From: Dokdonella_A sp014338185
GTDB lineage: Bacteria; Pseudomonadota; Gammaproteobacteria; Xanthomonadales; Rhodanobacteraceae
Assembly: GCA_030263295.1 (NCBI GenBank)
Contig: SZOS01000042.1
Location: 1 to 22,299, forward strand
DNA: 22,299 bases
Direction: 5' to 3'
Positions 15,742 through 22,299 of this stretch are shown here, piece after piece. Position numbers and translations under genes: made by a program. The notes beneath the pieces are model-generated. The model was not told the origin of the DNA and ran no database searches. It was given only the letters and a program-made list of their open reading frames with translations. How positions within the stretch are numbered: position 1 is the first letter of the stretch; every line of letters starts with the position of its first letter.

Positions 15742-16506
15742 TCAACAGCCTTGCGGCGCCGGGTTGAGCGTGCACAGGTCCAGGCGCAGCTCGTTGGTTT
15801 CCATCCAGTCGCGGAAGATCACCTCGCCATTGGCGAACGCCCCCACCTGCGGATAGCCGACCACGCCCACGTCGGGGTTCACGCGCCAGGCGATCGCGTT
15901 GCTGCCGTTCTGCACCTGGGTCGCCCGCACCGGAATGAGCAGTTCGAGCCAGAAGCCGCGATGCATGCCCCAGGCGCCGCCGCCGATGCCGCCGCGCACC
16001 GCGCGCACGGCCAGGCCCTGCAGCCCCTGCGGGTAGGACTGCGGGCAGCCGTAGTCGGGATCGGCATCGAGGTCGTACAGCACCAGCGGCGTGCCGCGCG
16101 CCATGAAGCAATAGGCGATGTTGCCGGGCGAGTTGGCGGTCTCCATGCCGGGCGGCAGGATGAGTTCGATGCCGACCGCACTGCCCGCGCACGGGTTGCC
16201 GGGATGGCCGAGCACGAGATGGACGTAGAACACCTCGCCCAGCGCGGGGGTGAAGTCCGGCGGCGGATGCGAGAAGCCCGCATAGCCCATCACGCGGGTC
16301 TCGACGACCGGCGGCCCGAAGATGTCGCAGTACACGTCGGTGCCGATGTTGATGAACGAGCCGTTGTACCAGGGCTGCAGTTGTTCGATGCCGGGCAGCG
16401 ACAGGGGCGCCGGCAGCGGTGCCGCGGGCGTGGCCGCGGCCGCACCGGCAGCAGCCAGCACGAGGCCGGCGGCAAGCTGGATCAGGCGTTGCAGGAACTG
16501 GCGCAT
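15742..16506 (-). CDS. Exported six-cysteine protein, paralog A
   Basis: Protein of 254 aa in no family I recognise. Residues 1-25 form a signal peptide (RQFLQRLIQ, a hydrophobic Ala/Leu core, then AAAA). The mature part has six cysteines (60, 106, 133, 154, 245, 254), all conserved in the adjacent paralog B, suggesting three disulfide bonds in the periplasm or outside. Shared blocks include MPWYNG/QPWYNG, RVMGY.GFSHPPPD, HPGNPCAGSAV.IELILP, GFWLELLIPVRATQ and an identical end DLCTLNPAPQGC. The phrase VIFRD..E near the end recalls the IFRDGFE-type C-terminal motif I associate with secreted Xanthomonadales proteins (recollection). ATG 16506 has GGAG seven bases upstream. It follows paralog B in the same direction and lies just upstream of polA. 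Confidence 0.7.
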   Translation of the reverse strand: MRQFLQRLIQLAAGLVLAAAGAAAATPAAPLPAPLSLPGIEQLQPWYNGSFINIGTDVYCDIFGPPVVETRVMGYAGFSHPPPDFTPALGEVFYVHLVLGHPGNPCAGSAVGIELILPPGMETANSPGNIAYCFMARGTPLVLYDLDADPDYGCPQSYPQGLQGLAVRAVRGGIGGGAWGMHRGFWLELLIPVRATQVQNGSNAIAWRVNPDVGVVGYPQVGAFANGEVIFRDWMETNELRLDLCTLNPAPQGC

Positions 16507-16687
16507 GGACGCACTCCGTTGGAGGGGTGCGCCACACAACGCAGGATCGCGGCCAAAACCCCAACCCCGGCGCTGCCGACCGCTCCATCGCCGCGCGGCC
16601 CGTGCGGCCTGGCACGGTCCACGCGCCTTGGGCCCCGCGCGTGCGCCACACGCCCGCACGCCCGGCCGCGAATTCAGGCGCACGCGT

Positions 16688-16710
16688 GCCCGCGACGTCT
16701 CCGCGCGGGC
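16688..16710 (-). terminator. Hairpin between the two paralogs
   Basis: GCCCGCG (16688-16694) pairs with CGCGGGC (16704-16710) around nine bases, about 15 bp beyond the stop codon of paralog B on the minus strand. No T-run follows, so it is a weak terminator or an mRNA-stabilising hairpin. The rest of 16507-16725 shows nothing I recognise. Confidence 0.3.
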
Positions 16711-16725
16711 CTGGCCGGGCAAGCC

Positions 16726-17502
16726 TCAGCAGCCCTGCGGCGCGGGATTGAGCGTGCACAGGTCGAGGAAGAGCATCGTGTTCTCCATCGAGTCGCGGAA
16801 GATCACGTCGCCATTGACGAACGCCGCAACCTGCGGGTAGCCAACCACCGCGATGTCGGGATTCACGCGCCAGGCGATCGGATTGCTGCCGTTCTGCGGC
16901 TGGGTCGCACGCACCGGGATCAGCAGTTCCAGCCAGAAGCCCATGTGCATGCCCCATGCGCCGCTGTTGCCCAGACCGCCACGCAACGGCCGCACCGCCA
17001 GGCCCTCCAGGCCCATCGGAAAGGTCGTCGGACAGCCGTAGTCGACGTCGGCATCGAGGTTGTAGAGGCGGTCGGGGTTGGGCAGGATCGCGAAGCAGAA
17101 CGTGGGGTTGGCGGCCGACACCGCGGTCTGCATGCCCGCGGGCAGGATCAGCTCGATCGCCACCGCACTGCCGGCACAGGGATTGCCCGGGTGCGCGAGC
17201 ACGAGGTGGGTGTAGAACACCTCGCCGACCGCGGGCGAAAGATCCGGCGGTGGATGGCTGAAGCCCGTGTAGCCCATCACGCGCGTGCCGAACAGCGGCG
17301 GGTCGCTGAGGCAGGACTGGACCGTGCCGATGCTGGCCAGCGCACCGTTGTACCAGGGCATCACCATCTCAGGACCGGGCAGGGACAGCGGCGCCGGTGT
17401 GCCGGTGTGCGGCCCGGCCAGGGCCTGCGCGTGGGCGCCGGCCGGGACCGCGAGGGCGGCGGCCAGCAGGCCACGCGCGATGGGTCGAAGGCGTATCATC
17501 AT
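16726..17502 (-). CDS. Exported six-cysteine protein, paralog B
   Basis: Protein of 258 aa (257 if the second ATG, at 17499, is used), unrecognised and clearly homologous to paralog A along its whole length, with roughly 60% of mature residues identical by eye. A signal peptide (IRLRPIARGLLAAALAVPAG ending AHAQA) is followed by a mature part in which all six cysteines of paralog A are kept (63, 108, 135, 156, 248, 257, counted from 17499). The C-terminal 12 residues, DLCTLNPAPQGC, are identical. The two genes arose by tandem duplication. GGAG lies nine bases before ATG 17502. The gene is transcribed away from the sigma-like/kinase pair across a 74-bp divergent intergenic region, so it is a natural candidate target of that regulatory module. 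Confidence 0.7.
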   Translation of the reverse strand: MMIRLRPIARGLLAAALAVPAGAHAQALAGPHTGTPAPLSLPGPEMVMPWYNGALASIGTVQSCLSDPPLFGTRVMGYTGFSHPPPDLSPAVGEVFYTHLVLAHPGNPCAGSAVAIELILPAGMQTAVSAANPTFCFAILPNPDRLYNLDADVDYGCPTTFPMGLEGLAVRPLRGGLGNSGAWGMHMGFWLELLIPVRATQPQNGSNPIAWRVNPDIAVVGYPQVAAFVNGDVIFRDSMENTMLFLDLCTLNPAPQGC

Positions 17503-17541
17503 GGCAGCTTGCTCCACGGGTTCGTGCAATTTCCTGATACG
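17492..17541. promoter_or_regulatory. Inverted repeat in the divergent promoter region
   Basis: CGTATCA (17492-17498) and TGATACG (17535-17541) are inverted copies 36 bp apart. The left copy lies inside the first codons of paralog B and the right in the gap before the sigma-like gene. The spacing is large for one operator, and the match may be chance. The gap (17503-17576) must contain the promoters of both divergent units, but I see no convincing pair of hexamers. Confidence 0.25.
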
Positions 17542-17576
17542 TGGTCGGATGGCCACTCCCTCAATGGGTGCACAGC

Positions 17577-18062
17577 ATGCAGGCGCGTGCACAGGAACTT
17601 GAAGCCACCGGCCTGGTCCGCGCCTGGCGCGCGGGTGGCGAATCGGCGCGCGCGGCGCTGGTCGAGCGCGTCCACGCCAACGTGCGTGCGCTGGTTGCGC
17701 AGGCGCAGCGCTCATTTCCGGGCATGGCAGGCGAGGCCACGGCGGCGGCGCCCGAGGCCGTGCACCGCATGCTCGATGCCCATCCTGCCTGCGCCGACCG
17801 TCCGGATTTCTTCCGGGCCACCGCGCAGGCGACGCGCCAGGTCCTCGTCGCTGCCGCGCGGCGTGTGGCCGATCCGCGTGGCACCGCTCCGATTGAACGC
17901 GCGCGGGTGCACATCGCCAGCGCGGGCGCCGATGCCGACCCGTTGCGCATCGAGGCCACACTGCACGACCTGCAGCGCACCGACGCGCGGCGTGCCGAAG
18001 CCGGCATCGACCAAGACCTGCGCCTGGCGCGTGCCTGGCTGGACAGCGTGCCCACGGCATGA
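17577..18062 (+). CDS. Degenerate ECF sigma-factor-like protein lacking the region 4 helix-turn-helix
   Basis: Protein of 161 aa resembling the Sigma70_ECF (PF07638-type) family that accompanies Ser/Thr kinases in Xanthomonadales. The N-terminus LVRAWRAGGESARAALVERV matches the start of region 2, and RPDFFRATAQATRQVLVAAARR matches the end of its usual block (family form about H-F-F-x-x-A-A-x-x-M-R-x-I-L-V-D-H-A-R). The C-terminus then runs from DLQRTDARRAE straight into DLRLARAWLDSV, corresponding to the two ends of region 4. The ~25 residues normally between them (ELRYFGGLS.EE.A..LGIS.ATV) are missing, so the DNA-binding helix-turn-helix appears deleted. Its TGA overlaps the kinase ATG (ATGA). 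ATG 17577 was chosen for its fit to the family start; GGGTG lies seven bases upstream. It may be a regulatory partner rather than a working sigma factor. Confidence 0.6.
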   Translation: MQARAQELEATGLVRAWRAGGESARAALVERVHANVRALVAQAQRSFPGMAGEATAAAPEAVHRMLDAHPACADRPDFFRATAQATRQVLVAAARRVADPRGTAPIERARVHIASAGADADPLRIEATLHDLQRTDARRAEAGIDQDLRLARAWLDSVPTA

Positions 18063-20836
18063 ACACGACACCCTCGCCACTGGCCGAACTCGCACCCCAT
18101 TTCGAGCGCCTGTGCGAACTGCCCGAACCGCAACGCAGCCAACTGCTGGCCAGCCTGCCGCTGGACGCGGACCAGCGTGCGCGCCTGGCGGCGATGCTGG
18201 CCGCCGATGCACGCGGCGACGACTGTCTCGACCGGTTGATCGGCGAGGGCGCCGCCCGTCTGCAAGAGGGCGCGGCGGACGCACGCGACGACTTCGGGCC
18301 GTGGCGGCCACTGCGCGAACTGGGCGCGGGCGGCATGGGCACGGTGCTGCTGGCCGAGCGCGCCGACGGCCAGTTCCAGCGCGAAGTGGCCATCAAGCTG
18401 CTGCGTGGCTTTCCCACCCACGATGCGATCCGCCGCCTGCGCCACGAACGGCAGATCCTCGCCGGCCTCGACCACCCCAACATCGCGCGCCTGCTCGATG
18501 GCGGCGAAACCGCACAGGGCCAGCCCTGGCTGGTCATCGAGTACGTGCCCGGGCGACAGCTGCTCGACCATGTGCGCACGCTGCGGCTGGGCCTGCCGCA
18601 GCGTCTGGACCTGTTCGACGCGATGCTCGACGCCGTCGCGCACGCGCACAGCCACCTCGTCGTGCACCGCGACCTCAAGCCGGCCAATGTGATGGTCACG
18701 CCGGACGGTGCGGTCAAGCTGCTCGACTTCGGCATCGCGCGCCTGGTCGATGCCGGCACCGACGCGGTCCATGAGTCCTCCACGCGCGTGTTCAGCCGCG
18801 GCTACGCCAGCCCGGAACAGGAAGCCGGCGGCACCATCACCACCGCCAGCGACATCTACAGCCTGGGCGTGCTGCTGCGCGAACTGCTGAGCGGACACCG
18901 CAGCGAGCAGCCGTTCCATCCGCCGGTGGTGCCGCCGGTGGCCGTGGGCGCGGAGCTCGCCGGCATCATCGCCAAGGCCACCGCGCGCGAACCCGCGCAG
19001 CGCTACGCCAGCGTCGGCGAACTGCGCGACGACCTGCACCGCTTCCGCGAAGGCCGGCCCGTGCGTGCGGCGCGCTGGACGCGCCGCTATCGCCTGCGCA
19101 AGTTCATCGGCCGTCATCGCGGCGCCGTCGCCACCGCGCTGCTCGCCCTCGTGGTGGCCACCGCCTTCGTTTGGCGCCTCGCCCACGAACGCACCCTGGC
19201 GCGCCAGGCCCAGGCCGTGGCGCAACATGCGCAGGCGGCGTCCGAACGCGACGCGCGGCGCGCGCGCGCCTCGCTCGAGTTCCTGCGTGCCGCCTTCGCC
19301 GCCGCCGCACCGCAGGTGGCGATGAACCGCCAGGTGAGCATCCGTGACCTGCTCGACGCGGCCAGCCACCAACTTGCGCAACGCGACGACGTGGTACTGG
19401 TGCAATCGATGCAGCGCCTGCTCGCGTCACTGTACGCCGAACTGGGCGAGTCGGTGCGCGCCGCGGAGTTGATGCGCGCGGGCTTGCAGGGGCTCGTGCC
19501 CACCGATCGCGCCGAGGCGCTGGAGCTGGCCGTCGACCTCGACACGCTGGCCAACCAGCGCGGCATCACCGGCGACATCGCCGGTGCCCGCGCAGCGGCG
19601 CAGCAGGCTGCCCAATGGCGCGAGCGCTTCGCACCGGGCGAGCGCAGCGAACGCGCGCGCAGCCTCGCCAACCTGGCCAACATCGAGCACCGCGAAGGCA
19701 AGGACGAGGCGGCGATCCCGCTGCTGCGCGAGGCCCTGGGCTCGGCCGACGAAACCGCGGCCTTGCCGCTGGAACTGCACGTGGACATCGCCCAGAGCCT
19801 GGCGTCACTCAGTGCCACGGCCGGAGACACCACGCTCGCGCTGGCGGTGGCCGATGCCGCGCTCGCACGGCTGGCCGCGCAACGCCCCAAGGATGCGCCC
19901 TCGCGCGTGGCGCTGCTGCTGGCCAAGGCCACCGCGCTGCGCAGCGCCGGCGACGCCAACGCCGCCGCCACGCTGCTGCGCGAGGCCATTGCGCTGCAGG
20001 CGCGCGTGATCGATCCCGGTGGCGCGCGCATGATGTACCTGACCAACGAGCTGGCGCTCGCGCTCAACGACCTGGGCCGCTACCGCGAAGCCGCCGAACA
20101 GCTGGCCCAGTCGGAACGGTCCCGTCTCGCCGCCGGCATCCACGGCACCCAGGACGAGGCGATCGGCCTGCTGAACCGCGCCGGCGTGCTGGAAAGCGCG
20201 GGCGACTATGCCGCGGCCGAACCGCTGTACCGCGAGGCGCTGGCGGTGTTCGACGAGGCCGGCCTCGCCGCCGACCACCAGGCGCGCCGACGCGCCTTGC
20301 GCGCGCAGGCCCGCACCCTGGGCCTGGCCGGTGAACACGCCCGCGCGCTGGAACTGTTGACCCGATTGCGCGCCGATTCCGCGCGCATCGACACCGTGGA
20401 CTCGGCCGAGTACGCGATGCTCACCTGGCAACTGGTCGTGCTTGCGCGACAGATGCATCGGCCCGATCGCGGCCTGCCCTTGCTGGAGGAGGCGACACGC
20501 CGCTGGCAGGCGCTGGTCCCGCCCGATCATCCGCTGTTCCTGCACATGCACCGCGCGCGCGCGGCATTTGCCATGGACACGGGCGACCTCGGGCGCGCCG
20601 ACCGGGAACAGGCCGCCGCGGTCGCGGGTTTCGAGCGCGCCGACACGGCACCGGTGGATCTCGCGATCGCCCGCAGCGAACTGGCAGGCATCCGCCTGCG
20701 CCAAGGTGATCGCGCCGGTGCGCGACGGTTGTTGCAGGCGGCGCTGCCGGTGTTGCGCGAAACGCTGCTGGCGCACGAAGTCAGCCGCGCAGCGGCCGAG
20801 CGGCTCGCCGCGCGGCTGGGGCTGGCCGGACCGTGA
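18059..20836 (+). CDS. Transmembrane Ser/Thr protein kinase with TPR-type C-terminal domain
   Basis: Protein of 925 aa. Residues 1-75 are a helical N-terminal segment common to this kinase group. The Hanks-type kinase domain spans about 80-330: P-loop LGAGGMGTV (88-96), catalytic Lys113 in VAIK, HRDLKPAN (203-210) with Asp205, DFG (223-225), and YASPEQ (249-254). It is an RD kinase with all key residues intact. A transmembrane segment follows (about 355-371, GAVATALLALVVATAFVW), then a ~550-residue Ala/Leu/Arg-rich helical region with repeated TPR-like helix pairs, probably a periplasmic sensor. The gene is translationally coupled to the sigma-like gene. Kinase/ECF pairs of this kind include EcfK-PknS of Xanthomonas citri, in which the kinase switches on the sigma factor. 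Here the partner's region 4 seems missing, so signalling may work differently. Confidence 0.9.
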   Translation: MNTTPSPLAELAPHFERLCELPEPQRSQLLASLPLDADQRARLAAMLAADARGDDCLDRLIGEGAARLQEGAADARDDFGPWRPLRELGAGGMGTVLLAERADGQFQREVAIKLLRGFPTHDAIRRLRHERQILAGLDHPNIARLLDGGETAQGQPWLVIEYVPGRQLLDHVRTLRLGLPQRLDLFDAMLDAVAHAHSHLVVHRDLKPANVMVTPDGAVKLLDFGIARLVDAGTDAVHESSTRVFSRGYASPEQEAGGTITTASDIYSLGVLLRELLSGHRSEQPFHPPVVPPVAVGAELAGIIAKATAREPAQRYASVGELRDDLHRFREGRPVRAARWTRRYRLRKFIGRHRGAVATALLALVVATAFVWRLAHERTLARQAQAVAQHAQAASERDARRARASLEFLRAAFAAAAPQVAMNRQVSIRDLLDAASHQLAQRDDVVLVQSMQRLLASLYAELGESVRAAELMRAGLQGLVPTDRAEALELAVDLDTLANQRGITGDIAGARAAAQQAAQWRERFAPGERSERARSLANLANIEHREGKDEAAIPLLREALGSADETAALPLELHVDIAQSLASLSATAGDTTLALAVADAALARLAAQRPKDAPSRVALLLAKATALRSAGDANAAATLLREAIALQARVIDPGGARMMYLTNELALALNDLGRYREAAEQLAQSERSRLAAGIHGTQDEAIGLLNRAGVLESAGDYAAAEPLYREALAVFDEAGLAADHQARRRALRAQARTLGLAGEHARALELLTRLRADSARIDTVDSAEYAMLTWQLVVLARQMHRPDRGLPLLEEATRRWQALVPPDHPLFLHMHRARAAFAMDTGDLGRADREQAAAVAGFERADTAPVDLAIARSELAGIRLRQGDRAGARRLLQAALPVLRETLLAHEVSRAAAERLAARLGLAGP

Positions 20837-20859
20837 GCGCCGCGCAGCGCCGGCTCTGG

Positions 20860-20865
20860 TAGGCT
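20860..20865 (+). promoter_or_regulatory. Possible -10 box for the DUF2782 gene
   Basis: TAGGCT lies 24 bases before the ATG at 20890, in the same style as the TAGACT before dprA. No -35 is apparent. A GAGG ribosome binding site follows at 20879-20882. Confidence 0.3.
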
Positions 20866-20889
20866 GCACCCGGGCCACGAGGTTTCGTC

Positions 20890-21378
20890 ATGCAATCGAT
20901 CATCCACGCCATGGTCGCGGGCTGCGCGCTCGCCTTCGCCAGCTCGCTCGCCTGCGCGCAGCAGCGCCCCACCCCGGCCGAGGTGCCACCACCACCCGGC
21001 CTCAACGACCCGGCGGCGGCCGCGCCCGCGCCGCAGGCCACGCCGGCCGCGAGCGCTGCAGCCGCCACGCCACAACCGGCCGACGACCCGCTCGCGCCGC
21101 TGCCCAAGCCCGACGCGCGGCTCGTGCGCGACAAGGCCTCGCGCGACGCATCGACCACCCAGCAGCGCATCGCGGCCAGCCAGGTCACCAAGCGTCAGCA
21201 AGGCAGCGACACGGTCGAGGAGTATCGGCAGAACGGCCGCATCTGGATGATCCGCATCGTGCCGATCAACGGCCCGATCCAGACCTTCGTCACCAACGAC
21301 GGCAGCGGCCGGCTCGTGCGCGATCCGCGCGAGGGCCCGGTGTCGCCGGTGTACTACACGCTGTACGAGTGGAAGTAG
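20890..21378 (+). CDS. DUF2782 exported protein
   Basis: Protein of 162 aa with a signal peptide (residues 1-23, ending ACAQ), then a long Pro/Ala-rich low-complexity stretch (about 24-75) and a conserved C-terminal domain (about 95-162). That domain contains VEEYRQNGRIWMIRIVP and PVYYTLYEWK, characteristic of DUF2782. Its function is unknown. In Pseudomonas and other gamma-proteobacteria, a DUF2782 gene lies next to polA. Here it is separated from polA by the paralog pair and the sigma-like/kinase genes. GAGG seven bases upstream fixes the start. It converges on the oxidoreductase gene with only 28 bp between them, in which I see no clear terminator. Confidence 0.8.
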   Translation: MQSIIHAMVAGCALAFASSLACAQQRPTPAEVPPPPGLNDPAAAAPAPQATPAASAAAATPQPADDPLAPLPKPDARLVRDKASRDASTTQQRIAASQVTKRQQGSDTVEEYRQNGRIWMIRIVPINGPIQTFVTNDGSGRLVRDPREGPVSPVYYTLYEWK

Positions 21379-21406
21379 GCGCGCGAACCCGGCGCGCTGG
21401 AGCGCC

Positions 21407-22299
21407 TCAGTCGAAGCGGCCGAGGCCGAACGCGGCCAGTGGCCCGCGTGCGGCCGGTTCGCTGCAGCCGCGCGCGATGAGCTCGCCCGTGGTCGCGGCG
21501 AGCGTCAGGCCCAGGTGCTGGTGCCCGCACGCGTAGGCGAGATTGTGGTAGCGCTCGCCCACGCCCAGCGCGGGCAGGTAGTCGGGCAAGGTCGGTCGCG
21601 CGCCGAACCAGGCCGTGGGCTCGCCGTGCACGGGCAGGCCCAGTTGTGCGGCGTGCCGGCGCAGGCGCGCCCACTTGCGCGGATCGGCTGGCGTGTCCGG
21701 CGCGGCAAATTCGACATGGCCGGCCAGGCGCAACCCCGAGTCGAAACGCGTGAGGATCACCGCGCGGTCCTCGAACACCAACGGTGGCAGCCGCGGCCAG
21801 TCGTGTCGCGACCATTGCAGGTGGTAGCCGCGTTCGGCGATGAGCGGCACGGCAAAGCCCAACGGCGCGAGCAGGCCGCGCGAGTGCACGCCCGCACACA
21901 CCACGATGAAGTCGGCATCCAGGCGCACGCGATCGGCATCCAACGCATGCACGCGGCCGTTGGCCGCCTGCAGCGCCTGCACGCGCCGGCGCCGGACCAG
22001 GCCACCGGCGCGCACCAGCGCCAGCTCGAGGCGACGCGCGAGCGTGGCCAGGTCGGCGATCTGCGCGGTGTGCTCGAATGCGAGCGCGCCAGCCACGGGC
22101 ACCTGCAGCTGCGCCTGCAGCAGCGTGCGCTGCGCCTGCGCCAGCGCCATGCAGCGCGCGCTGCCGAGCTCGGCGCCCTGCCACGCGGCGGCACCGCGCG
22201 CGGCGCTGCGCGCGGACTCCCAGCACAGCCAATGGCCGGCTTCGAGCAGCAGCTCCGGCGCGTCGATCGCCTGCGCGAGGCGGCGCCAGGCCGGCAGCG
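21407..22299 (-). CDS. FAD-dependent oxidoreductase, DadA/D-hydroxyproline dehydrogenase-like (partial)
   Basis: The C-terminal ~297 residues of a DAO-family flavoenzyme; the frame is open to the right edge, so the N-terminal FAD-binding GxGxxG region lies outside the window. Visible landmarks are a substrate-domain stretch, DADFIVVCAGVHSRGLLAPLG (the second FAD-binding element, with the family's CAG.WS/HSR pattern), WFGARPTLPDYLPALG, and the ending NLAYACGHQHLGLTLAATTGELIA. This last motif resembles DadA and particularly bacterial D-hydroxyproline dehydrogenases. Such enzymes oxidise D-amino or cyclic imino acids and pass electrons to the respiratory chain at the inner membrane. The substrate cannot be decided from this part. 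An ATG at 22150 is internal to the family alignment and is not the start. Confidence 0.85.
   Translation of the reverse strand, partial: LPAWRRLAQAIDAPELLLEAGHWLCWESARSAARGAAAWQGAELGSARCMALAQAQRTLLQAQLQVPVAGALAFEHTAQIADLATLARRLELALVRAGGLVRRRRVQALQAANGRVHALDADRVRLDADFIVVCAGVHSRGLLAPLGFAVPLIAERGYHLQWSRHDWPRLPPLVFEDRAVILTRFDSGLRLAGHVEFAAPDTPADPRKWARLRRHAAQLGLPVHGEPTAWFGARPTLPDYLPALGVGERYHNLAYACGHQHLGLTLAATTGELIARGCSEPAARGPLAAFGLGRFD

Noticed and set aside
12714..15767. A 1017-codon open frame on the plus strand opposite polA
   Set aside because: polA is complete on the minus strand with all catalytic motifs, and the plus-strand product has low-complexity composition only.
15568..18774. A ~1070-codon plus-strand frame across the two paralogs, the sigma-like gene and the kinase start
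   Set aside because: It crosses several real genes and intergenic gaps and contains no recognisable domain. The paralogs' signal peptides and shared cysteines fix the true strand.
1..22299. CRISPR arrays, insertion sequences, integrases or rRNA genes
   Set aside because: I found no regularly spaced repeats, no transposase or integrase motifs and no rRNA sequence on reading both strands.

Overview
The window is very GC-rich (roughly 70% by eye) and almost every recognisable gene has its closest relatives in gamma-proteobacteria of the order Xanthomonadales/Lysobacterales. The housekeeping set (TsaP-like LysM protein, dprA, topA, tsaC, polA, DUF2782 protein), the TAGACT/TACACT-type -10 boxes close to start codons, and the kinase/sigma/TPR regulators fit that order, perhaps Rhodanobacteraceae. 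Placement below order is a guess from style, not from any search.

Layout. 143-2565 (+): a TsaP-like LysM protein, then dprA, with a perfect 13-bp hairpin between them. 2802-6936 (+): two accessory genes, a membrane-anchored winged-helix regulator with a TPR-rich extracytoplasmic half, and an exported peptidoglycan-binding/M15-like peptidase. They separate dprA from topA, and no smg (DUF494) gene is seen. 6937-7628 is non-coding, with several hairpins and a TTGACA box before topA. 7629-12528 (+): topA (no zinc fingers, Lys/Ala-rich tail), a small two-TM zinc-ribbon protein whose start overlaps the topA stop, tsaC, and a stand-alone AMP-ligase; probably one operon with an extra promoter before tsaC. 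12529-12854 is the region between the convergent AMP-ligase and polA genes; on the minus strand it folds into three hairpins ending in a U-tract terminator and is my best candidate for an undescribed small RNA, in the genomic position where Spot 42 lies in E. coli (3' of polA). 12855-15590 (-): full-length polA. 15742-17502 (-): two tandem paralogous exported proteins with six conserved cysteines and no family I recognise. 17577-20836 (+), divergent from them: an ECF-sigma-like protein apparently without its DNA-binding helix-turn-helix, translationally coupled (ATGA) to a transmembrane Ser/Thr kinase with a long TPR-type tail. 20890-21378 (+): DUF2782 protein. 21407 to the right edge (-): a DadA-like FAD oxidoreductase, cut off at its N-terminus.

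How it fits together. The core genes cover DNA uptake/processing, supercoiling, repair and tRNA t6A synthesis. Two accessory blocks, about 4-5 kb each, appear to sit inside otherwise familiar neighbourhoods (dprA to topA, and polA to DUF2782). Both blocks combine a signal-sensing regulator with a TPR-rich domain and exported proteins. The most unusual elements are the sigma-like protein lacking region 4.2 next to the kinase, the divergent cysteine-rich paralog pair beside it, and the C-rich-loop sRNA candidate.
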